Shown here piece after piece: positions 9,742-18,736 of a DNA stretch of 64,000 bases (the first letter of the stretch is position 1; the number at the start of each line of letters is the position of its first letter). The notes beneath the pieces are model-generated. The model was not told the origin of the DNA. It did no database searches and was given only the letters and a program-made list of their open reading frames with translations. The position numbers were made by a program, and so were the translations under genes. The stretch is from an uncultured Rikenellaceae bacterium (GTDB lineage: Bacteria > Bacteroidota > Bacteroidia > Bacteroidales > Rikenellaceae), in contig CALVFI010000014.1 of NCBI GenBank assembly GCA_944326815.1, positions 124,001-188,000 on the forward strand, written 5' to 3'.

Positions 9742-11901
9742 ATGAAAACCTATAAAACACACGACATCAAGAATGTCGTTCTGCTCGGAGCGCCGGGCTC
9801 CGGGAAAACTACCTTTGCGGAAGCTATGGCTTTTGAGGGTAAAGTGATAGAACGCAGAGGTAGTATAGAGAACGACAGTACGCTGTCGGACAACACCGAC
9901 CTGGAGCATCAGTACAAACGGTCGATATATCCCACCCTCCTCTTCACGGAATTCATGAACTACAAGTTCAATATCATCGACACCCCGGGATCGGACGACT
10001 TCTGCGGCGGGCTCTTCTCCGCCTTCAAGGTGGCTGACGTGGGTGTGATGCTATTCAATGCACAGAACGGATTCGAGGCCGGCACCGAAGTACAGGCCCG
10101 TTATGCCCGTACACTGGGGAAACCGATCATCGCATTGGTGAATCAACTCGACAGCGAGAAAGCCAACTGGGAAGGGACGATCGACTCGATCAACGCCGCT
10201 TCGCAGGTCAAACCCGTCATCGTGCAGTATCCGGTCAATCCGGGGCCGTCGTTCGACGCATTCATCGACGTGCTGATGATGAAGATGTATCGCTTCAAAG
10301 ACGAGAACGGAACACGCGAGGAGTTGCCCATTCCCGATTCCGAGATGGATCGCGCCAAAGAGCTGAACAACATATTGGTCGAAGCCGCAGCAGAAAACGA
10401 CGAAGGTCTCATGGAGCTTTACTTCGAGAAAGGCACACTTACGCAGGATGAGATGCGCGCAGGTCTCAAGCTCGGATTGGCCAAACGCGACCTGATGCCG
10501 GTCTTCTGCGCCTCCGGCAAACGGGATATCGGGACCAAACGTCTGATGGAGTTCATCATCAACGTCGCCCCCGGCCCAATCAAAGCCCCCAACTTCGTTA
10601 CGACCGACGGCCAAGAGATCGAACCCGACGAGAACCAACCCGCCGTGATGTTCGTATTCAAGAGCGCCATCGAACAACATATCGGTGAAATCAGCTATTT
10701 CCGTCTGATCCGCGGCAAACTGACCGAAGGTATGGAGATGGTGAACGCACGCACCGGAAACCGTGAGAAAATCGCACAGCTCTTTGCCGTGGCCGGGAAA
10801 AACCGCATCAAAGTATCGGAAATGTATGCCGGCGACCTGGGCTGCACGGTCAAACTCAAAGGGACAAAGACCAATGACACGCTGTGCGCACCCAATATGA
10901 CACCGATCAGCATCTCGCCGATTGTCTTCCCCGACCCGCGTTACCGCGCCGCCGTCCGCTCGGCCAAAACAGGCGAAGACGACAAGTTGGGCGACCTGCT
11001 GAACAAAGCCGCATATGAGGATCCGACGATCCTGGTGGAATACTCGAAGGAGCTGAAGCAAACCATCATTCAGGGCCAGGGAGAACATCACCTCAACATC
11101 CTGAAAGCGACTCTGGCCAACAATTACAAGGTCGATGTCGAATTCTTCGCTCCGAAAATTCCCTATCGCGAAACCATCACCAAAGTGGCCGCCGCAGATT
11201 ACCGGCACAAAAAACAGTCGGGTGGTGCAGGTCAGTTCGGCGAAGTACATCTGGTGATCGAGCCCTACTATGAGGGGATGCCCGAACCGTCGAGATACAA
11301 AGTGAACGGCCGGGAACTGGTCGTAAACCCCAAAACCAAGGAGGAGTACCAGTTGCCATGGGGAGGAACGCTGCAATTCTACAGCGCTATCGTAGGTGGA
11401 GCCATCGACGCCCGATTCATGCCGGCCATTCTCAAGGGTGTAATGGAAAAGATGGAAGAGGGACCGTTGACCGGTTCGTATGCACGTGATATCCGCGTAG
11501 TGGTATACGACGGAAAGATGCACCCCGTGGATTCGAATGAAATTTCATTCAAACTGGCAGGCCGCAATGCCTTCAAAGAGGCATTCCGCAACGCCGGAGC
11601 TAAAATCATGGAACCGATCTACAGCGTCGAAGTACTTGTTCCGTCAGACAAGATGGGCGACGTGATGAGCGATCTGCAGAACCGTCGCGCCATGATCGAA
11701 GGCATGACCTCCGACAAGGGATTCGATCGCCTGGTAGCCCGCGTACCTCTGGCCGAAATGTACCGTTATTCCACGACATTGAGTTCGCTGACCAGCGGCC
11801 GTGCCACCTACTCGATGCGATTCTCCAGCTACGAACAGGTACCAGCCGACGTACAGGAGAAGCTGCTCAAGGCTTATACCGATACGGACAAAGACGAATA
11901 G
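9742..11901 (+). CDS. Elongation factor G paralogue, EF-G2-like, with altered GTPase motifs (719 aa)
   Basis: Clear five-domain EF-G architecture, but not a canonical GTPase. G1 is GAPGSGKT (16-23). Switch I lacks the RGITI sequence (KRSIYPTLL instead). G3 is DTPGSDDF (80-87), so the catalytic histidine of DTPGHVDF is serine (S84). G4 is NQLD (134-137) instead of NKxD. Domains III-V are well kept: QGQGEHHLNILK, YRHKKQSGGAGQFGEVHL, and the tip sequence DGKMHPVDSNEISF. It matches the Bacteroides EF-G2 paralogue, reported to support translation without GTP hydrolysis and to matter for gut colonisation. Single gene with its own strong terminator. A TATATTTA sequence (9687-9694) is a possible -7 box. 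The canonical fusA must lie elsewhere. Confidence 0.9.
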   Translation: MKTYKTHDIKNVVLLGAPGSGKTTFAEAMAFEGKVIERRGSIENDSTLSDNTDLEHQYKRSIYPTLLFTEFMNYKFNIIDTPGSDDFCGGLFSAFKVADVGVMLFNAQNGFEAGTEVQARYARTLGKPIIALVNQLDSEKANWEGTIDSINAASQVKPVIVQYPVNPGPSFDAFIDVLMMKMYRFKDENGTREELPIPDSEMDRAKELNNILVEAAAENDEGLMELYFEKGTLTQDEMRAGLKLGLAKRDLMPVFCASGKRDIGTKRLMEFIINVAPGPIKAPNFVTTDGQEIEPDENQPAVMFVFKSAIEQHIGEISYFRLIRGKLTEGMEMVNARTGNREKIAQLFAVAGKNRIKVSEMYAGDLGCTVKLKGTKTNDTLCAPNMTPISISPIVFPDPRYRAAVRSAKTGEDDKLGDLLNKAAYEDPTILVEYSKELKQTIIQGQGEHHLNILKATLANNYKVDVEFFAPKIPYRETITKVAAADYRHKKQSGGAGQFGEVHLVIEPYYEGMPEPSRYKVNGRELVVNPKTKEEYQLPWGGTLQFYSAIVGGAIDARFMPAILKGVMEKMEEGPLTGSYARDIRVVVYDGKMHPVDSNEISFKLAGRNAFKEAFRNAGAKIMEPIYSVEVLVPSDKMGDVMSDLQNRRAMIEGMTSDKGFDRLVARVPLAEMYRYSTTLSSLTSGRATYSMRFSSYEQVPADVQEKLLKAYTDTDKDE

Positions 11902-11924
11902 CTCTTCTACATCCGTCGAAGGAC

Positions 11925-11960
11925 AAAAACCGAGGAATGTGGAATTCCTCGGTTTTTTTT
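11925..11960 (+). terminator. Terminator of the EF-G2-like gene
   Basis: AAAAACCGAGGAA (11925-11937) pairs perfectly with TTCCTCGGTTTTT (11945-11957) around a 7-base loop; the T run continues to 11960. Confidence 0.9.
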
Positions 11961-11995
11961 ATGCCCTCTTTTCAGGAAATCCCCTGAAAGAACTT

Positions 11996-12003
11996 TATAT
12001 TTG
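11996..12003 (+). promoter_or_regulatory. -7 promoter box for the small exported protein
   Basis: TATATTTG matches the Bacteroidota -7 consensus exactly, 20 bases before the ATG at 12023. Only a TTTC (11970-11973) is found near -33, at a spacing of 22. Confidence 0.5.
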
Positions 12004-12022
12004 TAAAATCAATCGGCTGAAG

Positions 12023-12454
12023 ATGAGAAATGCGGCATCATATCTGCTGGGCCTGCTGGTCTGTGTTCTGTTGGCATCATACATGCCCACCGAGCATGAC
12101 GGGAGCAAACCCTCTGCAGTTTTTCAAACCGCAACCTCCCATTTGTCACTTTACGACCATTCCAATCCAGACAATCTCTTTCAAAAAGAGCGAGCGGACA
12201 TCATCCGTTGGACAATAGAGGCCAACTCCGTGTCGTACACAGAGACCTCTGTTCGGATTACTGCTCCCTGCAAACAAACCGAATCGACTCAACGTATAGG
12301 TTCAGGTAGGTTTAACATTGCATTCCAAGGAATACGCGATCTGTATTATCCAAAGCAACAAGCCTATCTGAAAAAGATGTCGAGACCTCATGCTCTCGTC
12401 ACCAAACGCAGCACGGATTATCACATCTACGCCTTGAGGCACCTGCTGATTTAA
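12023..12454 (+). CDS. Small exported protein of unknown function (143 aa)
   Basis: Starts with a signal peptide or single membrane anchor, MRNAASYLLGLLVCVLLASY. The rest is polar, with SNPDNLFQKERADIIRWTIEA and a basic C-terminal third ending HIYALRHLLI. No lipobox is obvious and I recognise no family. The frame stays open upstream to 11801 inside the EF-G2 gene, but the -7 box at 11996 and the hydrophobic start place the true ATG at 12023. An envelope location is inferred from the signal. Confidence 0.6.
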   Translation: MRNAASYLLGLLVCVLLASYMPTEHDGSKPSAVFQTATSHLSLYDHSNPDNLFQKERADIIRWTIEANSVSYTETSVRITAPCKQTESTQRIGSGRFNIAFQGIRDLYYPKQQAYLKKMSRPHALVTKRSTDYHIYALRHLLI

Positions 12455-12542
12455 CCGCGATAAATACAACCTTTGAACTGCACGTCGATCGATGATGTGC
12501 AGATTATGATGCTATTTTGTATTTATCAACGTAAAAATCCAT

Positions 12543-13079
12543 ATGAACAACGAATATCAACTGATCGACGAAGCCATCTATCATGTGGCCGGCGATCAAA
12601 TCGTACGCAAAAAAAGAAATCCAATCAAGGCACTTCTGATTCTCATCCTCGGAATAGCCCTCATCGTGGCCGGTTATAGCGTGCCCGCCATCCATTCCAA
12701 TGCAAATCTCTCCTCGGCAGCCATTCTGATTGGAGGAGGTATCGCCATCGTAGGTTTCGTTCTCACACTGGTCCGTCTAACCGGGAAAGGGGCTCCTTTC
12801 TACCTACCTACCGGAAAGAAACTCCGCCGGACAGAACTCTTTTTCGAAACCGCATTGCGCAACGATGTATGCGATTGTGTTCGCACCGGAAACTTCGGCA
12901 AACTGGCAGAACTGCCCCGTAGCGACAGTTCCGCCCTCATCGCCATCATTTACAGAACGGATGACCAGGATATCGCATTGGCACAAGTACTTGAATTCGT
13001 TCCGCACCATCACCAACCTATAACTGATACGCTGATTTTCCAAAAAGGGACATTCACCCTCTCCGGAGAATTGGCCTAA
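12543..13079 (+). CDS. Membrane protein with two helices, unknown function (178 aa)
   Basis: An N-terminal cytoplasmic stretch of about 28 residues ending in RKKRNP precedes two hydrophobic helices (about 28-48 and 57-78), then a soluble C-terminal domain of about 100 residues (KLRRTELFFETALRND, AQVLEFVPHHHQPITD). No enzyme motif is recognised. It lies 88 bases after the small exported protein and is closed by its own terminator; the two may share a transcript, as no clear promoter is seen between them. Confidence 0.65.
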   Translation: MNNEYQLIDEAIYHVAGDQIVRKKRNPIKALLILILGIALIVAGYSVPAIHSNANLSSAAILIGGGIAIVGFVLTLVRLTGKGAPFYLPTGKKLRRTELFFETALRNDVCDCVRTGNFGKLAELPRSDSSALIAIIYRTDDQDIALAQVLEFVPHHHQPITDTLIFQKGTFTLSGELA

Positions 13080-13106
13080 TTTCATATTCAAAGTTCTTCT
13101 GCAGTG

Positions 13107-13161
13107 TCAGCCGGAATCCCGAGTCGTTTCGTGAAACGATGGGGAACCGGCTGATTTTTTT
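13107..13161 (+). terminator. Long-stem terminator after the two-helix membrane protein gene
   Basis: TCAGCCGG (13107-13114) pairs with CCGGCTGA (13147-13154), with an inner CCC/GGG pairing and an apical TCGTTTC/GAAACGA stem (13124-13139). Seven T follow. Confidence 0.85.
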
Positions 13162-13206
13162 CCGAAAGAGCTCCTCTCGCCATAGACCGAAATAAACCGT
13201 TTTTCC

Positions 13207-13214
13207 TATCTTTG
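13207..13214 (+). promoter_or_regulatory. -7 promoter box for dCMP deaminase
   Basis: TATCTTTG matches TAnnTTTG exactly, 20 bases before the ATG at 13235. No -33 TTTG is visible. Confidence 0.5.
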
Positions 13215-13234
13215 CATTAAGTAAAAAACAACTC

Positions 13235-13678
13235 ATGGGATACAACGAAGAGAAACAACGGCAACTTGATATGCGTTACATCCGGATGGCCCGCATTTGG
13301 GCGGAGAACTCCTATTGCGTACGCCGCCAGGTGGGCGCCCTGCTGGTCAAAGATAAAATGATTATCTCCGACGGTTATAACGGTACACCCTCCGGTTTCG
13401 AGAACATCTGCGAAGACGAAACGGGTAAAACCAAGCCCTATGTATTGCACGCGGAGGCGAATGCCATCACCAAAGTGGCCAAAAGCGCCAACAGCAGCGA
13501 GGGGGCCACGCTTTACGTTACTGCCTCCCCCTGTTTGGAATGTTCCAAACTCATCATACAGGCCGGTATCCGCCGCGTGGTCTATTGCGACAGCTACCAT
13601 TCTCAGGAAGGACTCGAATTGCTCCGCAGAGTAGGAATAGAGACCGTACAGGTTCCGGAGAACGATCCCATCGAATAA
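13235..13678 (+). CDS. dCMP deaminase / ComEB-type cytidylate deaminase (147 aa)
   Basis: A zinc deaminase converting dCMP to dUMP for thymidylate synthesis. The zinc and catalytic motif is HAEANAI (H72, E74), and the PCxxC ligands are C100 and C103 in SPCLECSKL. RQVGALLVKDKMIISDGYNG (31-50) is the usual deoxycytidylate deaminase N-terminus. The family is sure; the dCMP substrate follows from similarity and length. It is convergent with tex. Confidence 0.9.
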   Translation: MGYNEEKQRQLDMRYIRMARIWAENSYCVRRQVGALLVKDKMIISDGYNGTPSGFENICEDETGKTKPYVLHAEANAITKVAKSANSSEGATLYVTASPCLECSKLIIQAGIRRVVYCDSYHSQEGLELLRRVGIETVQVPENDPIE

Positions 13679-13767
13679 ATAGCTCACCCGTTTGCAACCC
13701 GCATACAGGGCCAAATAATGGCAGAATTCGCGCATCCGTGACGCAAATCAGAGTCGCCAGGGGAGGG

Positions 13768-15912
13768 CTATCTTTGTGCCACCCCTTTCATTGACAAACT
13801 GATTCGGTTTCTGACACGATCGACATCCACCACCCTGACCTTGACCTGTTGACGCAACTTCACCACATCGTTCGGGTCGGCCACATAGCGCTCAGCCAGT
13901 TGAGAAACATGCACCAGACCATCCTGCTTGACCCCTATGTCCACAAAAACGCCGAAATTCGTGATGTTCGTGACCAACCCCGGCAACTCCATCCCCGGAT
14001 GCAGATCCTCGACCGTATGGACCCCTTCGGCAAAAGCAAATGCCTCCAAGGCCCCGCGCGGATCACGTCCAGGTTTGGCCAATTCGGCCCGTATATCGTT
14101 CAAAGTCGGTAATCCGACCGTATCGGTCACATAACGCCGAAGATCGATTTTCTTCTGCAATTCCGTATCCTTCAGAAGTTCCGCAACGGTCACCCCGGCA
14201 TCTGAGGCCATTCGCTCCACCACGGGATAGGACTCCGGATGCACAGCACTATTGTCGAGCGGATTACGCGCCCCGTCGATACGCAGGAATCCCGCACACT
14301 GCTCAAACGCCCTGCTACCTAAACGCGGCACCTTTTTCAACTCCGCACGAGACGAAAACGCTCCGTTCGCCGTACGATACTCCACAATGTTGCGAGCCAG
14401 CGCATCGCCCAACCCCGACACATAGGAGAGCAACTGGCGCGATGCCGTATTGAGATTGACACCCACTCGGTTCACACAACTCTCCACCACAGCATCCAGT
14501 TCCGCTTTCAATCTTCCCTGATCCACATCATGCTGATACTGTCCTACACCGATCGCCTTGGGGTCGATTTTCACCAACTCGGCCAACGGGTCGAGCAACC
14601 GACGCCCGATAGAGACCGATCCGCGTACTGTCACATCATATTCAGGGAACTCCTCCCGGGCTGCCGGCGAGGCCGAATAGACACTCGCACCATCCTCACT
14701 CACCATGAAGACCTCGATCCCGGCAGGCAGCGCCATCCCCTTCAGCAACTGTTCCGTCTCTCGTCCGGCGGTTCCGTCTCCCACGGCAACGGCCTCTATG
14801 GCATACTCCACGACTAAAGCCGAAAGACGTGTTTCGGCCTCCGATCGTCGGTTCTGCGGAGGATGGGGATAGATCGTCTCATTGTGAAGCAGTCCTCCCT
14901 GGGCATCAAGACACACCACCTTGCATCCGCTCCGGAAGCCGGGATCAATGGCCAGGACCCGTTTCCGACCAAGGGGAGCAGCAAGCAGCAATTGCCGCAG
15001 ATTGGTCGCAAACACCCGAATCGCCGCACCATCGGCCCGTTCCCGGGCTTCGGCAAGCGCCTCAGTCTCCATAGAGGGCTTCAGCAAACGTTTATATCCA
15101 TCCCTGACTGCCATCTCCACATAAGGACGAGCCGGGGAGTTCCCGCGTACGAAAATCCGTTCCAACTGCTCCAGCGCCACACCGTCGTCGGGTGACACCG
15201 AGAGACGCAGTATCCCCTCGTGTGCACCCCGGGACATCGCCAAAATACGATGCGACGGAGCCCGACGCAACAGTTCTGCACTGTCAAAATAGTCGGCATA
15301 TTTCACTCCTTCCGCCTCTTTCCCCTTCACAACCTTCGATACAATCTTCGCATCGCGCCTAAAGAGCCGGCGCATCAGGCTGCGGCTCCTCTCACTCTCG
15401 TTGACCCACTCCGCCATGATATCGCATGCTCCGGCCAAAGCAGCAGCACTATCTTCCACCTCTCCCTGGACGAACCGCTGGGCCAGCCTCTCGGGCAATG
15501 CCCCATCCTGCCGCATAAGCAGCGCCGCCAAAGGTTCCAGGCCACGTTCGCGAGCTACGGTAGCTTTTGTCCGCCGTTTGGGTTTGTAGGGTAAATAAAT
15601 ATCCTCGAGCGTCGGACCGTCATAACACACCTCGATCTTCGCCCGAAGTTCATCCGTCAATTTTCCCTGTTCGGCCATGGTGGCAAGAATGGTCTCACGC
15701 CGCTTCACCAACTCCTGCAACCGTTCATACGCCTGTTTCACCGCTGCCACCTGCATCTCGTCCAGCCCACCAGTTCTCTCCTTACGGTAACGGCTGATAA
15801 ACGGCACCGTAGCACTCTGGTCCAACAGATCCACCACACCCCGCACACCCCGCAAAGGAATCTCTTCCGTGCGGGAAATTATTTCGATAATTGACTCCCT
15901 GTAATCCGACAT
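13768..15912 (-). CDS. tex: Tex family S1 RNA-binding accessory protein (714 aa)
   Basis: A conserved nucleic-acid-binding protein linked to transcription and RNA handling. In order: an N-terminal helical region, a YqgF-like RNase H fold (LAIDPGFRSGCKVV, about 325-338), a double HhH region (GVNLNTASRQLLSYVSGLG), and a C-terminal S1 domain (PGLVTNITNFGVFVDIGVK). The frame extends to a GTG at 15951, but MSDYRESIIEIISRTEE at 15912 starts where the family does. Divergent from pepP. Its role in Bacteroidota is not defined. Confidence 0.93.
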   Translation of the reverse strand: MSDYRESIIEIISRTEEIPLRGVRGVVDLLDQSATVPFISRYRKERTGGLDEMQVAAVKQAYERLQELVKRRETILATMAEQGKLTDELRAKIEVCYDGPTLEDIYLPYKPKRRTKATVARERGLEPLAALLMRQDGALPERLAQRFVQGEVEDSAAALAGACDIMAEWVNESERSRSLMRRLFRRDAKIVSKVVKGKEAEGVKYADYFDSAELLRRAPSHRILAMSRGAHEGILRLSVSPDDGVALEQLERIFVRGNSPARPYVEMAVRDGYKRLLKPSMETEALAEARERADGAAIRVFATNLRQLLLAAPLGRKRVLAIDPGFRSGCKVVCLDAQGGLLHNETIYPHPPQNRRSEAETRLSALVVEYAIEAVAVGDGTAGRETEQLLKGMALPAGIEVFMVSEDGASVYSASPAAREEFPEYDVTVRGSVSIGRRLLDPLAELVKIDPKAIGVGQYQHDVDQGRLKAELDAVVESCVNRVGVNLNTASRQLLSYVSGLGDALARNIVEYRTANGAFSSRAELKKVPRLGSRAFEQCAGFLRIDGARNPLDNSAVHPESYPVVERMASDAGVTVAELLKDTELQKKIDLRRYVTDTVGLPTLNDIRAELAKPGRDPRGALEAFAFAEGVHTVEDLHPGMELPGLVTNITNFGVFVDIGVKQDGLVHVSQLAERYVADPNDVVKLRQQVKVRVVDVDRVRNRISLSMKGVAQR

Positions 15913-15926
15913 ACCATATAATTTCG

Positions 15927-15934
15927 TATATTTG
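15927..15934 (+). promoter_or_regulatory. Possible -7 box for pepP-tsaB within the tex-pepP gap
   Basis: TATATTTG on the + strand, 15 bases upstream of the tex start codon and about 105 bases before the pepP ATG. If used, the pepP leader is long and the two promoters must overlap. No -33 box is seen. Confidence 0.35.
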
Positions 15935-16038
15935 TAGAATATAGGACGCACCTCGGGCTACATGGAGGAAATGAGTACCCTCGACGGGCTTCGGTTGGTC
16001 CTGTATCCAACACTTGAAACTGTAAAAATAAAAAAAAT

Positions 16039-17436
16039 ATGTTCTCCAAGGAAACGTACATAACCCGTCGGGCCGCATTGCGGGAACGGGTAACCCGGGG
16101 CGGATTGATTATCCTGCCCGGAAATACCGAATCTCCGGCCAATTACCCGAACAATACCTACCATTTTCGGCAGGACAGCACCTTCCTCTACTTTTTCGGC
16201 TTGAACCATGCCGATATGGTGGGAGTCCTCGACATCGACACCGGTCGGGACACACTCTACGGCGATGACCTGTCGATGGAAGACATTATCTGGACCGGGC
16301 CTCAACCCTCTGTAGCAGAACTCGGTGCACGGGTCGGCGTGAAAGACACCCGTCCTTTGTCTGGACTGCAGGAACAAATCTCTCAGGCTTTGCGCAAAGG
16401 ACGTCCGGTGCATTTTCTGCCCCCTTATCGGGCAGAGAACAAATTGCTGCTGGGCCGTCTGCTGGGCATCTCTCCCGTTGCGCTTCCCAATTACATCTCG
16501 GTAGAATTGGCTCTGGCCGTCGTCTCGCTACGCGACAAAAAAAGCGACGAGGAGATTGCCGAAATCGAACACGCCTGCGAAATCGGCTATCGGATGCATA
16601 CCACCGCCATGCGGATGTGCCGTCCGGGGGTGGAGGAACGCGAAATCGCAGGAGCCATCGAAGGGGTAGCCATGCAGATGGGTGCAGGCGTTTCCTTCAC
16701 CTCCATTGTATCGCAGCACGGAGAAACGCTCCATAACCACAACTATGATGGCGTGCTCGAAAGTGGTCGGCTGCTGCTGGTGGATGCCGGAGCTGAAACT
16801 ACAATGAATTACTGCAGCGATTTTACGCGTACGTTTCCCGTCAACGGGAAATTCACCCAGAAACAAAAGGATGTCTACAACATCGTTCTGGCAGCCAACG
16901 CCTGCACATTCGAAGTGGCCGGACCGGATAAAATGTACCGCGACGTCCATCTCGAAGCATGCCGTGTCATCGTAGAGGGGCTGAAAGAGCTCGGCCTGAT
17001 GCGCGGCAATACGGACGATGCCCTCGCCGCTGGCGCTCATGCATTGTTCATGCCTCACGGATTAGGACACATGATGGGCATCGATGTACATGACATGGAG
17101 GACATCGGTGAGAAATATGTAGGCTACGACCAGGAGACCAAGCGGAGCGAGCAACTCGGAGTAAGCGCCCTGCGCATGGGACGCCGTCTGAAACCAGGTA
17201 TGGTAATGACCAATGAACCGGGCATCTATTTCATCCCCGCCTGCATCGAGAAATGGAAAAATGAGGGCCTCAACAGCAGTTTCATCAACTTCGCAGCCGC
17301 AGAAAAATATTACGACTTCGGCGGAATCCGAGTTGAAGACGACCTGTTGATTACACCAACAGGCAACCGGATTCTGGGCAAACGCCGTGTTCCGGTAACT
17401 GTAGAGGAGATCGAAGCTTTCATGGCCGAAAACTAA
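16039..17436 (+). CDS. pepP: Xaa-Pro aminopeptidase, M24B family (465 aa)
   Basis: A cytoplasmic dinuclear metallopeptidase cleaving N-terminal residues before proline. An N-terminal creatinase-like domain (1-170) precedes the pita-bread fold. The five metal ligands are present: D249 (LVDAGAE), D261 (CSDFTRTFP), H344 (GLGHMMG), E393 (TNEPGIYF) and E433 (IRVEDD). tsaB follows 5 bases after its stop codon. The length and ligand set fit the long PepP/PepQ group; proline specificity is by family. Confidence 0.93.
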   Translation: MFSKETYITRRAALRERVTRGGLIILPGNTESPANYPNNTYHFRQDSTFLYFFGLNHADMVGVLDIDTGRDTLYGDDLSMEDIIWTGPQPSVAELGARVGVKDTRPLSGLQEQISQALRKGRPVHFLPPYRAENKLLLGRLLGISPVALPNYISVELALAVVSLRDKKSDEEIAEIEHACEIGYRMHTTAMRMCRPGVEEREIAGAIEGVAMQMGAGVSFTSIVSQHGETLHNHNYDGVLESGRLLLVDAGAETTMNYCSDFTRTFPVNGKFTQKQKDVYNIVLAANACTFEVAGPDKMYRDVHLEACRVIVEGLKELGLMRGNTDDALAAGAHALFMPHGLGHMMGIDVHDMEDIGEKYVGYDQETKRSEQLGVSALRMGRRLKPGMVMTNEPGIYFIPACIEKWKNEGLNSSFINFAAAEKYYDFGGIRVEDDLLITPTGNRILGKRRVPVTVEEIEAFMAEN

Positions 17437-17441
17437 CAACC

Positions 17442-18161
17442 ATGGCACTGATACTGAATATCGAAACAGGAACGGATATCTGCTCCGTAGCACTTTCGCG
17501 AAATAAAGAACTGATCGCCCTGCGGGAAAGCACTGAAGGACGTGATCATGCCCGCAAGTTGGGGGTCTATATCGAGGAGTTGTTACACGAAAACCACCTC
17601 GAAGCAGATGAACTCGACGCCGTTGCCGTCGGGAAGGGACCCGGCTCCTACACCGGACTGCGTATTGGCGTATCCACCGCCAAGGGGCTCTGCTATGCAC
17701 TGGGCATACCCCTGATCGGGGTAAGTTCGCTCGAGGCCCTAGCCCATGTCGCCACAGAAGATTTCGAGGCAGGGATTCTCGACATCGAGGATGAAGAGTG
17801 GCCCACAGCCCGGCTCTGCCCGATGATCGATGCCCGTCGCATGGAGGTCTACGCACAGGTATTCGACACAACATTGCATCCGCTGAACGAAGTGGCAGCC
17901 CACATTATCGAACCGGACTCTTTCAAAGAGTTTATCGATGGAAAGCATCCATTCATTATTTTCGGCGGAGGAGCCGCCAAATGCGTCGACACACTCCCCG
18001 CACAAGGGGTCAAACTGGTATCCGTCACCCCTTCGGCCCGCGGTCTCGTGGAACCGGCATTCGATGCCTTCCAAGCAAAACGGTTCGAAGATGTAGCCTA
18101 CTTCGAACCGTTCTATCTCAAAGATTTCGTCGTTACGACCTCGAGAAAGAGGCTGTTTTAA
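17442..18161 (+). CDS. tsaB: tRNA threonylcarbamoyladenosine biosynthesis protein TsaB (239 aa)
   Basis: An ASKHA-fold partner of TsaD and TsaE in making t6A37 of ANN-decoding tRNAs. ILNIETGTDICSVALSRN starts the first actin-like lobe, and GKGPGSYTGLRIG is the strongly conserved TsaB segment. TsaD and TsaE are not in this window. It is the second gene of the pepP-tsaB pair. Confidence 0.92.
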   Translation: MALILNIETGTDICSVALSRNKELIALRESTEGRDHARKLGVYIEELLHENHLEADELDAVAVGKGPGSYTGLRIGVSTAKGLCYALGIPLIGVSSLEALAHVATEDFEAGILDIEDEEWPTARLCPMIDARRMEVYAQVFDTTLHPLNEVAAHIIEPDSFKEFIDGKHPFIIFGGGAAKCVDTLPAQGVKLVSVTPSARGLVEPAFDAFQAKRFEDVAYFEPFYLKDFVVTTSRKRLF

Positions 18162-18162
18162 C

Positions 18163-18197
18163 AAAAAGTCGCGAGCCTTGGTATAATGGCTCGCGAC
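18163..18197 (-). terminator. Terminator of the lpxK-punA-ssb operon
   Basis: GTCGCGAGCC (18168-18177) and GGCTCGCGAC (18188-18197) form a perfect 10-bp stem with a 10-base loop. Read on the minus strand, five T follow (18167-18163), 19 bases after the ssb stop codon. It may also help stop tsaB transcripts. Confidence 0.85.
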
Positions 18198-18216
18198 CTA
18201 TCTTCAGGCACCGTAT

Positions 18217-18732
18217 CTAAAACGGCAGATCGTCCACATCCTCGGCGGAAGTTGCCGGAGTTGTCGGCTGCGGAGGGGTAAAATTGCCAGAGGCAGACTG
18301 CGACATGCCGCCCGAATACCCGGCAGTTGCTCCTCCTGCATAGCCTCCCTGCGAAGGAGCAGCGCCATAACTCGTGCCGTCGGCAGGCGTTCCTGCGCCA
18401 TCGGAACGTTTGCCCAGCAGCTTCATATCATCGGCCAGCACCTCTATGGAAATACGCTTATTGCCGTTATTATCGGTCCATTCGCGCGAACGAAGACGCC
18501 CTTCGATATACAGTTGACTCCCCTTGCGGACAAACCGATCGGCCACATCGGCCAGGTTACGCCACAAAGTAATCGTATGCCACTCAGTATGATCTTTCGA
18601 CTCCTGAGTCTGACGGTTGTATATCCGCTCCGTCGTCGCCAATCGAATACGCGCCACCTTAACGCCACCTTCCAGCGTACGAATCTCGGGATCCATCCCC
18701 ACATTGCCGATCAGAATTACTTTATTTACCAT
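18217..18732 (-). CDS. ssb: Single-stranded DNA-binding protein (171 aa)
   Basis: The OB-fold domain occupies about 1-110, starting VNKVILIGNVGMDPEIR, with WHTITLWRN and GSQLYIEGRLRSREW. A glycine- and serine-rich linker follows, and the acidic tip DVDDLPF at the end recruits repair and replication partners. Third gene of the operon, 4 bases after punA. A replication gene sharing a transcript with lipid A and purine salvage genes is odd but not rare. Confidence 0.96.
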   Translation of the reverse strand: MVNKVILIGNVGMDPEIRTLEGGVKVARIRLATTERIYNRQTQESKDHTEWHTITLWRNLADVADRFVRKGSQLYIEGRLRSREWTDNNGNKRISIEVLADDMKLLGKRSDGAGTPADGTSYGAAPSQGGYAGGATAGYSGGMSQSASGNFTPPQPTTPATSAEDVDDLPF

Positions 18733-18736
18733 CTCG

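Noticed and set aside
10051..11523. 490-residue minus-strand frame opposite the EF-G2-like gene
   Set aside because: Shadow frame; no signal, motif or ribosome context, and the opposite strand is clearly coding.
11801..12022. Upstream extension of the small exported protein into the EF-G2-like gene
   Set aside because: The extension reads through a strong terminator and a -7 box; the hydrophobic start at 12023 is the natural N-terminus.
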